Shown piece after piece: positions 15,910 to 26,175 of a DNA stretch of 64,000 bases (positions are counted from its first letter, which is position 1; each line of letters opens with the position of its first letter). The notes under the pieces were generated by a model. It did no database searches. It worked only from the letters and a program-made list of their open reading frames with translations, and had not been told where the DNA came from. The position numbers and the translations under genes are program-made. The DNA is from Lactococcus petauri (lineage in GTDB: Bacteria; Bacillota; Bacilli; Lactobacillales; Streptococcaceae), in contig NZ_MUIZ01000005.1 of NCBI RefSeq assembly GCF_002154895.1, forward strand, positions 124,001 to 188,000, given 5' to 3'.

Positions 15910-16421
15910 TTCCAGTTTTCCTCCAAAAACTTATGACGTAAACGGCTAGACAAAGCATAACGCTCAGGATTTGTTTTATAAAATCCTTGATGATAATCCT
16001 CTGCCGGCCAGAACTTTTGTGCAGGTTCTATTGTGGTAACAATAGGCTGATCAAAACGTCCAGAATTTTGAAGTGCTTCTTTTGACTTTTCAGCGACTTC
16101 TCTCTGTGAGTCAGCAGTATAGAAAATAACTGGACGATAATTATCGCCACGATCCTCAAATTGCCCAAACATATCGGTTGGATCGGTCTGCTCCCAGTAA
16201 AGTTCCACTAAATCTTTGTAAGTGATTTTTTCATTATCAAAGATAATCTCCACTGCCTCAGTATGGCCTGTCTGATGATTGCAAACTTGCTCATAAGTTG
16301 GATTATCAACATGACCGCCTGTATAACCACTTGTCACAGCAAGAATCCCTGTTTGTTCCTCGAAAGGTTGCACCATGCACCAAAAACAGCCACCGGCAAA
16401 TATTGCTCTTTCTTTACTCAT
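15906..16421 (-). CDS. msrA: Peptide-methionine (S)-S-oxide reductase
   Basis: A 171-residue MsrA with the catalytic GGCFWC motif near residues 10-15, [17 protein letters not shown], and the GHTEAVEI segment. It reduces methionine-S-sulfoxide in oxidised proteins using thioredoxin. The start at 16421 ([11 protein letters not shown]) follows GAGGAGACAAGG; the in-frame extension to 16481 has no ribosome binding site. First gene of the msrA-yozE-glyoxalase unit, all plausibly linked to oxidative or electrophile stress. Confidence 0.95.
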   Translation of the reverse strand: MSKERAIFAGGCFWCMVQPFEEQTGILAVTSGYTGGHVDNPTYEQVCNHQTGHTEAVEIIFDNEKITYKDLVELYWEQTDPTDMFGQFEDRGDNYRPVIFYTADSQREVAEKSKEALQNSGRFDQPIVTTIEPAQKFWPAEDYHQGFYKTNPERYALSSRLRHKFLEENWK

Positions 16422-16544
16422 CCTTGTCTCCTCGTTCTTCTTAGTTGAAGATATTATAACAAAAGTCCTTCTCTCATGCACTTATTTTTTTCTTTAAATT
16501 CCAAACGGCGTTTATTTATGGGAAAAATAAGCTTTAAAGTTCAA

Positions 16545-16573
16545 AAAAAAAGCTGGATGAATCCAACTTTTTA
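16545..16573 (-). terminator. Terminator of cvfB
   Basis: GTTGGA-TTCA-TCCAGC stem followed on the minus strand by a long T-run. Confidence 0.7.
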
Positions 16574-16582
16574 GTGTTTTTA

Positions 16583-17443
16583 TCAAATGAGCTCTGTACC
16601 TTCTGGACTTTGTTTAATTTTTTTATTCTTCATCAAACCGCCAAGCGCTTTTTTAAATTGTCCTTTAGATATACCAAATGTCGCTTTGATATCATCTGGT
16701 GCTGACTTATCATTAAAAGGCATTTTTCCACCCATACTCTCAAGATATGCGAGAATCATCTGTGCATCAGCATCCAACATTTCATAAGCACGTGGTTTCG
16801 CACTAAGGTTTAAACTACGGTCTTGATCACGGAAGCCAATGACACGTACCTGAAGCTCTTGCCCGATACGGAGTGTGCCAAAAGCTTCGTTAGGATGGAT
16901 GAAACCAAGCATATTATTATCTGGAAGATAGACGAAAGAGCCCGTTTCTTTGTTACGGTAAACAATCCCGCGTAAGTCTTGGTTTTGCATATTGTCATAG
17001 GCCGGTCCTGACATTTCCCAGAAATCTTGGTGCCAAGCTAATTTACCCCAAAGACGATCTTTCGCATCAACGACGATTTTAACAAAGAGCTTATCCCCTT
17101 TTTTAGGCCATTGATCTTTATCTTCTGGTAGTGGAAGATCATCAAGCGAGACCACAATATCTTTCCCAGCTAAACCAATATCAACGAAAGCGCCCAAGTC
17201 ACGACGAACATCGGTCACTGTGCCCCAGCCAAATTTTTCGCGTGTTGCTGTTGGTTCTTGCGTTGTCATGCACATTTTGTCAGATTTATCCACATAGGCA
17301 AAACCTGTGACGATATCCCCTACCTGATGTTCGCCTTCTGATTTTGCAAGGCGTATGATATTATCATCTTTCTGCAAAAAGTAAAATTGATCATTCTCAG
17401 CTGTAATAATCGCTGAAAATGTTGTTGCTAATAAATTATTCAT
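16583..17443 (-). CDS. cvfB: CvfB/YitL family S1-domain RNA-binding protein
   Basis: A 286-residue protein with successive S1-like OB folds: about 1-60, 65-130 (GWGTVTDVRRDLGAFVDIGL), 150-215 (GFIHPNEAFGTLRIGQEL), and a C-terminal winged-helix (DDIKATFGISKGQFKKALGG). This matches CvfB, which in Staphylococcus affects virulence gene expression and binds RNA. AAGGAAACAG precedes the ATG. Monocistronic between two terminators. Confidence 0.9.
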   Translation of the reverse strand: MNNLLATTFSAIITAENDQFYFLQKDDNIIRLAKSEGEHQVGDIVTGFAYVDKSDKMCMTTQEPTATREKFGWGTVTDVRRDLGAFVDIGLAGKDIVVSLDDLPLPEDKDQWPKKGDKLFVKIVVDAKDRLWGKLAWHQDFWEMSGPAYDNMQNQDLRGIVYRNKETGSFVYLPDNNMLGFIHPNEAFGTLRIGQELQVRVIGFRDQDRSLNLSAKPRAYEMLDADAQMILAYLESMGGKMPFNDKSAPDDIKATFGISKGQFKKALGGLMKNKKIKQSPEGTELI

Positions 17444-17452
17444 TCTGTTTCC

Positions 17453-17482
17453 TTAAAAACGGCTCCGCAGAGCCGTTTATTT
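17453..17482 (-). terminator. Terminator of pyrH-frr
   Basis: AAACGGCT-CTGCGG-AGCCGTTT on the minus strand, a strong GC-rich stem about 70 nt after frr. Confidence 0.75.
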
Positions 17483-17550
17483 CTGATTGTTTCTTGCTCT
17501 CTCTCGATTATATAGAATAAAATCTTTTACAATCAAATGACGATACAAAC

Positions 17551-18108
17551 TTAAACATCCAAAAGTTCTTTTTCTTTTTCAGCAGCCATTTTATCTGCTT
17601 CTTTAACAGCATTATCTGTTATAGTTTGAATGTCTTTTTCAAGTACTTTCAAATCATCTTCTGTGATTTCTTTTGCTTTTTCTTGTTTTTTCGCTGTATC
17701 GATAGCATCACGACGGATGTTACGGATCGCAACTTTAGCACCTTCGATGTATTTACCCATCTCTTTAACCAACTCTTTACGACGTTCTTCTGTCAACATT
17801 GGAATAACCAAGCGGATAACTGAACCATCATTTGCTGGTGTGATGCCAATATCACTGGCATTCAAGGCATGCTCGATATCTTTCAAGATTGTTTTATCAA
17901 AGGGTGTAATCATCAAAACACGCGCTTCTGGGATTGTGATTGATGCCATTTGATTTAGTGGTGTTGGTGCGCCATAGTACTCCACAGAGATGCGATCGAG
18001 CAAGCTCGCATTGGCACGACCTGCACGGATGTGACCAAGGTCACGTTGCAAGCTGTTCAATGAGCTATTCATACGTTCTTTTGCATTATCAATAATTTCG
18101 TTTGCCAT
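17551..18108 (-). CDS. frr: Ribosome recycling factor
   Basis: 185 residues, exactly the RRF length, with [15 protein letters not shown] near the start, the [18 protein letters not shown] hinge region, and [17 protein letters not shown] at the C-terminus. It releases ribosomes from mRNA after termination together with EF-G. It follows pyrH by 28 bp, the conserved bacterial pyrH-frr order. AAAGGAAAAA stands before the ATG. Confidence 0.97.
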   Translation of the reverse strand: MANEIIDNAKERMNSSLNSLQRDLGHIRAGRANASLLDRISVEYYGAPTPLNQMASITIPEARVLMITPFDKTILKDIEHALNASDIGITPANDGSVIRLVIPMLTEERRKELVKEMGKYIEGAKVAIRNIRRDAIDTAKKQEKAKEITEDDLKVLEKDIQTITDNAVKEADKMAAEKEKELLDV

Positions 18109-18136
18109 GATTTTTCCTTTTTATTTTATTATAAAT

Positions 18137-18853
18137 TTATTCTACAGTTGTTCCGATTTCTTCACCTTGAACAACACGTTTAATATTTCCAGATTCATTC
18201 ATATTGAAGACAACAAGAGGAATGTGGTTGTCCATTGACATTGTTGAAGCCGTTGAGTCCATAACGTGAAGACCTTTTGTGATGACGTCCATGTGTGTAA
18301 GGTTGTCAAATTTAACTGCTGTTTCGTCAAGTTTTGGATCTGCATTATAGACACCATCGACACCATTTTTAGCCATTAAAATAACATCCGCATTAATTTC
18401 TGCTGCACGAAGTGCTGATGTTGTATCTGTGGAGAAGTATGGCGAACCTGTTCCACCTGCAAAAATAACGACACGACCTTTTTCAAGGTGTCGTTCAGCG
18501 CGACGGCGGATATAAGGCTCTGCGACAGCTTTCATTTCAATAGCTGTTTGAACACGAGTAGGTACACCAAGTGCTTCAAGTGTATCTTGAAGAGCTAAGC
18601 CGTTCATGATCGTAGCTAGCATGCCCATATAATCTGCTTGGGCACGTTCCATACCGATTTTTTCACCGGTCACGCCGCGCCAGATATTTCCACCGCCACA
18701 AACAATGGCGATTTCTGCACCAAGAGCATATACTTCTTTGAGCTCTTCAGCAACTTTTTTCACTGTTTCAGGATCAATTCCAAAACCCTTTTCCCCAGCT
18801 AAAGCTTCGCCAGAAAGTTTCAAAAGTACGCGTTTATATTTAATATCAGCCAT
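18137..18853 (-). CDS. pyrH: UMP kinase
   Basis: 238 residues, the usual length of the hexameric bacterial UMP kinase. [11 protein letters not shown] at the N-terminus, [31 protein letters not shown] and the C-terminal half are all canonical. It phosphorylates UMP to UDP and is typically GTP-activated and UTP-inhibited. Cotranscribed with frr. Confidence 0.97.
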   Translation of the reverse strand: MADIKYKRVLLKLSGEALAGEKGFGIDPETVKKVAEELKEVYALGAEIAIVCGGGNIWRGVTGEKIGMERAQADYMGMLATIMNGLALQDTLEALGVPTRVQTAIEMKAVAEPYIRRRAERHLEKGRVVIFAGGTGSPYFSTDTTSALRAAEINADVILMAKNGVDGVYNADPKLDETAVKFDNLTHMDVITKGLHVMDSTASTMSMDNHIPLVVFNMNESGNIKRVVQGEEIGTTVE

Positions 18854-18913
18854 AGTTACCTATCTCTTCTCTATTCTTTTTTATCCCTACTATTTTACCA
18901 TAAAATTTAGCTG

Positions 18914-18937
18914 AAAAAAAGACCATATGGTCTTTTA
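18914..18937. terminator. Terminator of ackA (downstream copy)
   Basis: A perfect GACCATATGGTC palindrome flanked by A-run and T-run immediately after the ackA stop. Confidence 0.75.
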
Positions 18938-18943
18938 ACAAGA

Positions 18944-20137
18944 TTATTTATTTTTTGCAGCTTCAACATCACGCGCAATAACCAATTCTTCATCTGTTGG
19001 TATAACCAAAACTTTAACACCTGATTCTGGAGTAGAAATGATGCCATTCGCCCCGCGAACATTCTTTTCTGGGTCAATTTCCATACCAAACCAAGACAAG
19101 CCTGCTACAATATCACGACGAGCATCAGTATCGTTTTCCCCAATACCTGCTGTAAAGATAAGTGCATCTGCTCCATTGAGGACCCCGAAGTACTGTGCGA
19201 TAAATTTCTTCAAACGGTCAATAAACATTTCATAAGCTAGGATAGCTTTTTCATTGCCAGCGTTACGTGCTTCCTCTAGGTCACGCATATCACTTGAAAA
19301 CTCTGATACACCAAGTAAGCCAGATTTTTTATTGAGCACATCAATAACATCTTGCGCTGAGCGTAGGCTAGGATCACTTTCAAGCATATAAGAAATCACC
19401 GAAGGGTCCATTTCTCCTGAACGTGTGCCCATCATAACACCCGCTAGTGGTGTGAAGCCCATTGAAGTATCAACAGACTTTCCGCCTTCGATAGCAGTAA
19501 TCGAAGCACCATTACCAATGTGAGCGGTGATAAGTTTTAAGTCTTCTAGTGGTTTCCCTAAAACTTTTGCTGCTTCACGTGACACATACATGTGTGAAGT
19601 TCCATGCGCTCCATATTTACGAATAGCATAGTCGGTATAGTATTTTGTTGGAATGGGATAACGGAAGGCTTTTTCTGGCAATGTCGTGTGAAAAGCTGTA
19701 TCAAAGACAGCTACAGCAAGTGCATCTGGAAGTAATCGTTTAAAAGCCTCAATCCCTAGCACATTTGCTGGGTTGTGGAGAGGGGCTAAAGTTGAAAGGT
19801 TTTTTATCTCTTCTAAAACTTCAGGAGTAATTACAGTAGACGTATTGAAAAATTCTCCACCCGCAACAACACGGTGACCAATAGCTGTAATCTCACGGAA
19901 ACTACTAATGAGTTTAAAATGTATCAACTCGTCCATCAAAAGCAAGACTGCTTGACGATGGTCAACAATATCCTGCTCTCTTTTATGCACTTGATCATCA
20001 AACTTCGTTGTTGAAATAGAATCTTTCAAACCAATACGTTCAAAAATACCTTTAGCAATAACTTTTTCTTCTGGCATATCATAAAGTTGCCATTTTAGTG
20101 ATGATGATCCAGCGTTAACAGCGAGTGTTTTTTCCAT
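18944..20137 (-). CDS. ackA: Acetate kinase, downstream paralogue
   Basis: 397 residues with the ASKHA signature [29 protein letters not shown] and [12 protein letters not shown]. It converts acetyl phosphate and ADP to acetate and ATP, the energy-yielding end of mixed-acid fermentation. A second, similar copy lies directly upstream with its own promoter and terminator. The two proteins are the same length and clearly paralogous but differ throughout. AAGGGA stands before the ATG. Confidence 0.96.
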   Translation of the reverse strand: MEKTLAVNAGSSSLKWQLYDMPEEKVIAKGIFERIGLKDSISTTKFDDQVHKREQDIVDHRQAVLLLMDELIHFKLISSFREITAIGHRVVAGGEFFNTSTVITPEVLEEIKNLSTLAPLHNPANVLGIEAFKRLLPDALAVAVFDTAFHTTLPEKAFRYPIPTKYYTDYAIRKYGAHGTSHMYVSREAAKVLGKPLEDLKLITAHIGNGASITAIEGGKSVDTSMGFTPLAGVMMGTRSGEMDPSVISYMLESDPSLRSAQDVIDVLNKKSGLLGVSEFSSDMRDLEEARNAGNEKAILAYEMFIDRLKKFIAQYFGVLNGADALIFTAGIGENDTDARRDIVAGLSWFGMEIDPEKNVRGANGIISTPESGVKVLVIPTDEELVIARDVEAAKNK

Positions 20138-20157
20138 ATTTTAAAAATCCCTTCAAT

Positions 20158-20190
20158 ATGTAAGTGTTTTCTTTTTGTCTTACTAGTATA
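20158..20190 (-). promoter_or_regulatory. Promoter region of the downstream ackA with a cre-like site
   Basis: -10 TATACT (20185-20190, minus). The segment ATGTAAGTGTTTTCT (20158-20172) matches the catabolite-responsive element consensus at all but two fixed positions and lies just downstream of the predicted start. CcpA control is inferred and weak. Confidence 0.35.
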
Positions 20191-20224
20191 ACATAACTTT
20201 AAAAAATATCTTAAAAGAAATATT

Positions 20225-20252
20225 AAAAAAACGGCATTTTACACGCCGTTTT
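20225..20252 (-). terminator. Terminator of ackA (upstream copy)
   Basis: AACGGC-GTGTAAAAT-GCCGTT with a T-run on the minus strand, directly after the stop. Confidence 0.8.
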
Positions 20253-20255
20253 ATT

Positions 20256-21449
20256 TTATTTCGCTTTTGCCGCTTCAACATCGCGTGCAATTACAAGCTC
20301 CTCATCAGTTGGAATAACAAAGACTTTAACGCGTGATTCTGGTGTTGACATTTCTCCTTCAAATCCAAAAACATTCTTAGAGAAGTCAACATCAATACCA
20401 AACCATGACAAACCTTTTAAGACGCCTTCACGTACTGGAGCTGAGTTTTCCCCTACACCTGCTGTAAATACAATCGCATCGGCACCGTTCAAAACAGCCA
20501 AGTATTGACCAATGAATTTTTGAATACGATCAACATACATTTCGAATGCTAAGGCTGCATCTGTATCCCCAGCATCACGAGCAGTAATAATTTCACGCAT
20601 ATCAGAAGACAAACCAGAAACACCAAATAGTCCTGACTCTTTATTCATCATGTTGACAACGTCTTGAGCATCCTTGAGTGAATCGTCGTTAGCAATAAGA
20701 TAAGGGAAAACAGAAGGATCCATATCGCCTGTACGTGTTCCCATCATAATGCCTGCTAAGGGTGTAAAGCCCATTGAAGTGTCGATGGACTTGCCACCTT
20801 TTACAGCAGTGATTGAGCCCCCATTACCGATATGAGCAGTAATGATTTTTGTATCCTTAATATCTTTGCCTAACATTTTTGCAGCTTCTTGTGCCACAAA
20901 CATGTGTGAAGTTCCGTGTGCTCCATATTTACGCACTGCATTTTCAGTGTAATATTTTTTAGGCAATGGGTAACGGAAAGCTTTTTCAGGCATTGTTGTG
21001 TGGAAAGCCGTATCAAAAACAGCTACCGCTGTTGCTTCAGGCAACAACTCCAAGAAAGCCTTTATACCAGCAGCATTTGCTGGATTGTGAAGGGGAGCAA
21101 GCGGTGAAAGCTCTTCAATTTGTTTTAGTACTTCCTGATCGATCAAAGTAGATTTTTTAAATAACTCTCCACCAGCGACAACACGGTGACCTACTCCTGT
21201 AATCTCTGAAAATTCTTCAACAATATGGAAACGTTTCAAGTCTTCAAGTAAAATGTGAACGGCTTGTGTATGATCTACAATATCCAACACACGTTCTTCT
21301 TTTTGATCATTAAATTTAACGGTTGTGACTGAATCTTTCAAGCCAATACGTTCGATCAAACCTTTTGCAAGAACTTTTTCTTCTGGCATTTCATACATTT
21401 GCCATTTCATTGATGATGAACCAGCATTAACCGCAAGAGTTTTTGTCAT
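20256..21449 (-). CDS. ackA: Acetate kinase, upstream paralogue
   Basis: 397 residues: [36 protein letters not shown] and [15 protein letters not shown]. Same enzyme family and length as the following gene, separated by a terminator and promoter, so each copy is its own transcription unit. AAGGATAGATAAA is the ribosome binding site. A TGA-TATAAT lies at 21484-21489. Lactococci are known to carry two ackA genes in tandem. Confidence 0.96.
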   Translation of the reverse strand: MTKTLAVNAGSSSMKWQMYEMPEEKVLAKGLIERIGLKDSVTTVKFNDQKEERVLDIVDHTQAVHILLEDLKRFHIVEEFSEITGVGHRVVAGGELFKKSTLIDQEVLKQIEELSPLAPLHNPANAAGIKAFLELLPEATAVAVFDTAFHTTMPEKAFRYPLPKKYYTENAVRKYGAHGTSHMFVAQEAAKMLGKDIKDTKIITAHIGNGGSITAVKGGKSIDTSMGFTPLAGIMMGTRTGDMDPSVFPYLIANDDSLKDAQDVVNMMNKESGLFGVSGLSSDMREIITARDAGDTDAALAFEMYVDRIQKFIGQYLAVLNGADAIVFTAGVGENSAPVREGVLKGLSWFGIDVDFSKNVFGFEGEMSTPESRVKVFVIPTDEELVIARDVEAAKAK

Positions 21450-21483
21450 TTTATCTATCCTTCTTCTTTCAAATTTCTCTTAA

Positions 21484-21489
21484 ATTATA
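21484..21489 (-). promoter_or_regulatory. Extended -10 of the upstream ackA
   Basis: TGA-TATAAT about 35 nt before the start codon; the -35 is poor. Confidence 0.45.
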
Positions 21490-21533
21490 TCACAAAACCA
21501 ATTTGAAGGCAGTGACTGGCCAAGAGTTTTTGG

Positions 21534-22469
21534 TCAAATCTTAACATTTTTCACAAACTCAGACATAAATTCTTGCAAAATAGAACGGTCTGCTAAATCA
21601 GACAAGGGGTAAACAAAAGTCGGTGTATTTGTCTGGTTTTTACTTAATAAATAAATTGATTTCCCTGCACCTTTAAAGAGTGATGAAGGTAATGTAATAA
21701 CTGCAGCAACATGCGCATGCTCTTTAATCCAAGCCTTCAAAAACTCAGACTGTGCACTTGTCAAAAGATTATCTGGAGCTAAGAAGAGCGCAAAACCACT
21801 CTCTTTCAGATATTTGAAGGATTGCTCAATCATTAAATGGTGCACATAGGTATGTTCTGATTTGTCATGCACTTGAAAATGGCTGGCTGTTTCATCGTCT
21901 GGATAATAACCAACTGGAAGATCACTCATCACAACATCCACAGGTTCCAAGGGCTGTGGTTTAACGGCATCGATTTGGAGAAAACTTGCTTCTGTTCCCA
22001 TGACTTCTGACATTGAAGCGGACAAATCCAACAAGAGGTCATCTACTTCAAAACCAACATAGTCTACTTCTTTTTGCATGTGAACCAAAAGCGTTTCCGC
22101 CAAATTCCCCGTTCCTGAGCCAAATTCTAGTAAACGAATCTTTCTTTCTTTGTGTAACTCCTCAATGATGAAATTAAAGATGAAACCAATAGAATCCGGA
22201 GTTAAATTATGATTTGCCTGCATTGGTGCGACACGTGACCCCTGAAGCAAAACAAACTGAAACAGCTTTTGCCATTCACTTTTCGTGAGGTTCATTGAAC
22301 GAACCTTATCATTATTTTCCTTCGTCAGTGACGCAAATTCTAAAGCGCCTAAGTAAGCTGCATTTTGTTCCACAAAAGCATCATAAAAATCCGTCAAGAG
22401 CTCTGCTTGAATTGCCATAATATTCTCAAGAACTAATCCAAAGGCTTTTTCGATTTTCTCTATATCCAT
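21534..22469 (-). CDS. Class I SAM-dependent methyltransferase, YtxK-like
   Basis: A 311-residue protein. A helical N-terminus of about 90 residues is followed by the SAM motif RLLEFGSGTGNLAETLL (near residue 115) and the catalytic MSDLPVGYYPDD (an N/D-PP-Y variant, near 165), as in N6-adenine methyltransferase-like YtxK proteins. YtxK genes sit next to ackA in many Firmicutes, which supports the call. Biological substrate unknown. Strong GGAGG ribosome binding site. Confidence 0.85.
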   Translation of the reverse strand: MDIEKIEKAFGLVLENIMAIQAELLTDFYDAFVEQNAAYLGALEFASLTKENNDKVRSMNLTKSEWQKLFQFVLLQGSRVAPMQANHNLTPDSIGFIFNFIIEELHKERKIRLLEFGSGTGNLAETLLVHMQKEVDYVGFEVDDLLLDLSASMSEVMGTEASFLQIDAVKPQPLEPVDVVMSDLPVGYYPDDETASHFQVHDKSEHTYVHHLMIEQSFKYLKESGFALFLAPDNLLTSAQSEFLKAWIKEHAHVAAVITLPSSLFKGAGKSIYLLSKNQTNTPTFVYPLSDLADRSILQEFMSEFVKNVKI

Positions 22470-22482
22470 GTAACCTCCAAAA

Positions 22483-22510
22483 AATAGTCTGCCCGAGACA
22501 AACTATTTCT
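22483..22510 (-). terminator. Terminator-like hairpin before ytxK
   Basis: On the minus strand an AAATA...GTCT-CGGGC-AGAC-TATTTTTT hairpin is followed directly by the GGAGG of the methyltransferase gene. It could attenuate readthrough from the upstream DUF3165-like gene. Confidence 0.4.
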
Positions 22511-22514
22511 TATT

Positions 22515-22745
22515 TTATAATTTTTCAATTTCCACAAGAGCCTTAACAGCGAGGGCTAAGAGTGCAATCACCATTGCAATTTCATATAAAGCAGCACGGT
22601 GACTGACCGCTTGACCGATGGCTACAGCCACGATGAGGACAGACACAGATGCAAAAACAAAGATATCTGCACTTCTTCTCACATCCTTCGGCATTAAAAA
22701 GATATAGCCCAAGGCAAATAAAACTAAAAGTATCAGATAAAACAT
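22515..22745 (-). CDS. Small membrane protein, DUF3165-like
   Basis: A 76-residue protein, hydrophobic at about 1-18, 27-45 and 52-70, with a short MPKDVRRS cytoplasmic loop. Resembles DUF3165 of streptococci; no function is known. AAGGAG precedes the ATG. It lies between typA and the YtxK-like gene on the same strand. Confidence 0.65.
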   Translation of the reverse strand: MFYLILLVLFALGYIFLMPKDVRRSADIFVFASVSVLIVAVAIGQAVSHRAALYEIAMVIALLALAVKALVEIEKL

Positions 22746-22823
22746 GCTTTTCTCCTTATTTTTGGCTTCTTAGTCTTTCCTCAAATTCCTCTGCTGTTTC
22801 AAGCGCCATATGCAAACTATTAT

Positions 22824-24665
22824 TTATTCAGCAGTTTTTTTCTTTTTCGTTGCTTTTTCACGCATTGCTTTGTCAAGAATTTGTTTACGCAAGCGGATTG
22901 ATTCTGGTGTTACTTCCATGTATTCGTCATCACCCAAGAATTCTAATGATTCTTCAAGAGACAAGATTTTAGAAGCGTTAAGGACTGAAGTTGAGTCTTT
23001 ATTAGATGAACGAACGTTTGTTTGTTGTTTAGCTTTTGTAACGTTAACTGTCAAGTCATTATCACGTGAGTGCTCACCGATAATCATACCTGCATAAACT
23101 TCTGTACCCGCTTCAACAAAGAGAACACCACGCTCTTGTACGTATCCCATAGCATATGATGTTACAGAACCTTGGTCCATAGAGATCAAAGCACCACGGC
23201 TACGTCCACCGATTGTTCCTTTAACCATTGGCATATATTGGTCAAATGTGTGGTTCATGATACCATATCCACGTGTCATTGACATAAATTCTGTTGTGAA
23301 ACCAATCAAACCACGTGCTGGAACCAAGAAGACTAGACGTGCTTGACCATTACCTGTGATTTCCATGTCCAACATGTCACCCTTACGTTCTGAAAGGGCT
23401 TGGATAATTGATCCTTGGTATTCTTCAGGTGTATCAATACGTACACGTTCGAATGGTTCACATTCTACACCGTCAATTTCTTTAACGATAACTTCTGGTC
23501 GTGAAACTTGAAGTTCATAGCCTTCACGACGCATTGTTTCGATAAGGATAGACAAGTGCAATTCTCCACGACCTGAAACGATCCATTTGTCTGGTGAATC
23601 AGTATTTTCAACACGAAGTGATACGTCTGTTTGAAGTTCTGCTTGCAAACGTTCTTCAACTTTACGTGCAGTTACCCATTTACCTTCGCGGCCTGCGAAT
23701 GGTGAGTTATTTACAAGGAAAGTCATTTGAAGTGTTGGTTCGTCAATGTGGAGAACTGGCAATGGTTCAATGGCATCTGTAGGTGTAACAGTTTCACCTA
23801 CGAAGATATCATCCATACCAGAAACAGCAATCAAGTCACCTGCTTTTGCTTCAGTGATTTCTTGACGGTCAAGGCCAAAGAAACCAAAAAGTTTTGTTAC
23901 ACGGAAGTTTTTAGTTGAACCATCAAGTTTAGACAGTGTTACATTGTCCCCAACTTTAATTGTTCCACGGAAAACACGTCCGATACCAATACGACCCACG
24001 AAATCATTGTAGTCCAAGAGAGAAACTTGGAATTGCAAAGGTTCATCAGAGTTATCGATAGGAGCCGGGATGTGTTCGATGATTGTATTAAAGATTGGAT
24101 CCATTGTTGCTTCTTGATCTGCGGGATCATCGCTCAATGAAGATGATCCATTAATAGCTGAAGCATAAACAACTGGGAAGTCCAATTGATCATCGTCGGC
24201 ACCAAGTTCGATGAAAAGTTCCAACACTTCATCTACAACTTCTTGTGGACGTGCAGATGGTTTATCAATCTTGTTCACGACAACGATTGGTGTCAAGTTT
24301 TGATCCAAAGCTTTTTTCAACACGAAACGTGTTTGAGGCATTGTACCTTCATAAGCATCTACGACAAGAACAACACCATCGACCATTTTCATGATACGTT
24401 CTACTTCACCACCGAAGTCCGCGTGTCCTGGTGTGTCCAAGATATTGATGCGTGTGTCGCCATATTCTACAGCTGTATTTTTAGCAAGGATTGTGATCCC
24501 GCGTTCTTGTTCAAGGGCGTTAGAGTCCATTGCGCGTTCAGCAAGGTTTGTACGGGCATCAAGCGTTTGTGATTGTTTAAGTAACTCATCAACCAAAGTT
24601 GTTTTACCGTGGTCGACGTGGGCAATAATCGCAACGTTTCTGATGTTTTCGCGTAATTTAGTCAA
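22824..24665 (-). CDS. typA: Translational GTPase TypA/BipA (TTG start)
   Basis: 613 residues. GTPase motifs AHVDHGKTT, DTPGHADFGGE and VVNKIDKPSARP are followed by EF-G-like domains II-V and the TypA-specific C-terminal part. TypA is a ribosome-associated GTPase needed for stress and cold growth. The TTG at 24665 is preferred: it gives the family N-terminus MTKLRENIRNVAIIAHVDHG and follows AGGTAG. The in-frame ATG at 24776 lies upstream of the -10 box and cannot be used from that promoter. Confidence 0.94.
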   Translation of the reverse strand: MTKLRENIRNVAIIAHVDHGKTTLVDELLKQSQTLDARTNLAERAMDSNALEQERGITILAKNTAVEYGDTRINILDTPGHADFGGEVERIMKMVDGVVLVVDAYEGTMPQTRFVLKKALDQNLTPIVVVNKIDKPSARPQEVVDEVLELFIELGADDDQLDFPVVYASAINGSSSLSDDPADQEATMDPIFNTIIEHIPAPIDNSDEPLQFQVSLLDYNDFVGRIGIGRVFRGTIKVGDNVTLSKLDGSTKNFRVTKLFGFFGLDRQEITEAKAGDLIAVSGMDDIFVGETVTPTDAIEPLPVLHIDEPTLQMTFLVNNSPFAGREGKWVTARKVEERLQAELQTDVSLRVENTDSPDKWIVSGRGELHLSILIETMRREGYELQVSRPEVIVKEIDGVECEPFERVRIDTPEEYQGSIIQALSERKGDMLDMEITGNGQARLVFLVPARGLIGFTTEFMSMTRGYGIMNHTFDQYMPMVKGTIGGRSRGALISMDQGSVTSYAMGYVQERGVLFVEAGTEVYAGMIIGEHSRDNDLTVNVTKAKQQTNVRSSNKDSTSVLNASKILSLEESLEFLGDDEYMEVTPESIRLRKQILDKAMREKATKKKKTAE

Positions 24666-24985
24666 TTTATTTCTACCTATTCTTTCGAAAAATTCATACG
24701 GAAATCGCGTCTCCGTAGCTTGAACGCTAGCTTTTATGGTGCGCCCAAACAATATATCAGATTTATTATAGCACACTTTTTGTCAAAGGCGAAAATGCAC
24801 GCGTTTACAAGTTTTCTAAGGGATAAAATTAACAAATTTGACTCACTTCCTACTATGAAAATTAGTTTATATTTTTGAAATAGTCCAAACAAGTTAACAG
24901 TTGGTTAAGAAAAATAACAACTAAAAAGTCACGTAAAAACTTATCAACACTTGAAAACCGCTTACAGTTAGGGTAAAATAGAACA
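24666..24985. other. typA-yqgQ divergent intergenic region
   Basis: It holds a typA leader of about 90 nt with a perfect TACGGA/TCCGTA hairpin (24697-24717), the typA extended -10 TGC-TATAAT (24765-24770, minus), an AT-rich spacer with no recognisable gene, and the yqgQ promoter at its right end. Confidence 0.5.
24951..24979 (+). promoter_or_regulatory. Promoter of yqgQ-glcK (leaderless)
   Basis: TTGAAA (24951-24956), 17-bp spacer and TAAAAT (24974-24979). The ATG follows 6 nt after the -10, with AGAACA between and no ribosome binding site at normal spacing. Confidence 0.75.
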
Positions 24986-25198
24986 ATGAAAACACTTTAT
25001 GATGTACAGGAATTGTTAAAAAAATACGGTTTTATTAATTTCATGACCAATCGCTTAGATGCGATTTATTTTATGCAACAGGAACTTACAAATATGGTTG
25101 AACAGGGGATTTTTGAGAAAAGTGATAAAGAATACCTCACTGCCCAACTTATTTTACGTCGTGAAGAAAGAATTGAGAAGGAAAAACTAAATGGCTAA
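24986..25198 (+). CDS. yqgQ: YqgQ family protein
   Basis: A 70-residue helical protein: MKTLYDVQELLKKYGFINF, then LTAQLILRREERIEKE, characteristic of YqgQ (DUF910), proposed to bind single-stranded nucleic acid. The yqgQ-glcK pairing is conserved in Bacillus and relatives, and here the stop overlaps the glcK start by eight bases. Predicted to be translated from a leaderless mRNA. Confidence 0.88.
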   Translation: MKTLYDVQELLKKYGFINFMTNRLDAIYFMQQELTNMVEQGIFEKSDKEYLTAQLILRREERIEKEKLNG

Positions 25199-26156
25199 CA
25201 AAATTATTGGTATCGATCTCGGCGGAACTTCTATCAAGTTCGGTATTTTAACACTTGAAGGTGAAGTTCAAGATAAATGGGCTATCCCGACAAATATTCT
25301 CAGTGACGGAAAACATATTGTCCCTGATATTATTGAGTCTATCAATCACCGTTTAAATCTTTACAACTTGGATAAGTCTGACTTTATTGGTATTGGAATG
25401 GGCACGCCTGGTACAGTAGATATTGAAGCTGCTACTGTCCGAGGTGCATTTAACCTTAACTGGGCCGATATTCAAGAAGTTGGTGCGCCTATTAGCGAAG
25501 GTGTCGGTTTACCATTCATTCTTGACAATGATGCAAATGTTGCAGCTTTAGGCGAGCGTTGGGTCGGAGCTGGTGAAAATCAGCCAGATGTTGTCTTTAT
25601 CACTTTAGGAACTGGAGTTGGTGGCGGTATTGTTGCTGCTGGAAATCTTATCCACGGTGTTGTTGGCGCTGCCGGTGAAATCGGACATATCGTAGTAGAA
25701 CCACATGATGGTTTTGCTTGTACTTGTGGAAACCATGGTTGCTTAGAAACAGTTACTTCTGCTACTGGCGTCGTACGTCTTGCAAGAAAATTCGCTGAAG
25801 AATACGAAGGAAGCAGCCAAATTAAAGCAAGTATCGACAATGGTGACGAAGTAACTTCAAAAGACATCTTTATTGCAGCAGAAGCAGGTGATGCCTTTGC
25901 ACTTAGCGTTGTGGATAAATTTGCTTATTACCTTGGTTTTGCTTGTGCTAACCTTGGAAGTACCCTGAATCCTGCTGCTATTGTCATCGGTGGTGGCGTT
26001 TCTGCTGCTGGAGAGTTTCTTCGTTCTAAAGTTGAAACTTATTTCCAAAAATATTCGTTCTCAACAGTACGTGATTCTACAAAAATTAAACTTGCTGAGC
26101 TCGGAAATGATGCTGGCATCATCGGTGCCGCAAGCCTTGCTTTAAAATTCAAATAA
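25191..26156 (+). CDS. glcK: ROK-family glucokinase
   Basis: 321 residues. N-terminal phosphate-binding GIDLGGTSIKFG, the catalytic loop with LDNDANVAALGE, the GTGVGGGIV motif, and the ROK zinc motif CTCGNHGCLE near residue 180. It phosphorylates free glucose with ATP, feeding glycolysis outside the PTS. Translationally coupled to yqgQ and followed after 19 bp by a rhodanese-like gene. Confidence 0.95.
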   Translation: MANKIIGIDLGGTSIKFGILTLEGEVQDKWAIPTNILSDGKHIVPDIIESINHRLNLYNLDKSDFIGIGMGTPGTVDIEAATVRGAFNLNWADIQEVGAPISEGVGLPFILDNDANVAALGERWVGAGENQPDVVFITLGTGVGGGIVAAGNLIHGVVGAAGEIGHIVVEPHDGFACTCGNHGCLETVTSATGVVRLARKFAEEYEGSSQIKASIDNGDEVTSKDIFIAAEAGDAFALSVVDKFAYYLGFACANLGSTLNPAAIVIGGGVSAAGEFLRSKVETYFQKYSFSTVRDSTKIKLAELGNDAGIIGAASLALKFK

Positions 26157-26175
26157 TAATCTTAGGAGAACTTAA

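Noticed and set aside
22649-23097. Plus-strand ORFs opposite DUF3165/typA
   Set aside because: Overlapping shadows without ribosome binding sites or family features.
24765-24786. TTGACA followed by TATAAT upstream of typA
   Set aside because: The spacer is only 10 bp, too short for a sigma-A promoter; the extended TGC-TATAAT alone is the likely element.
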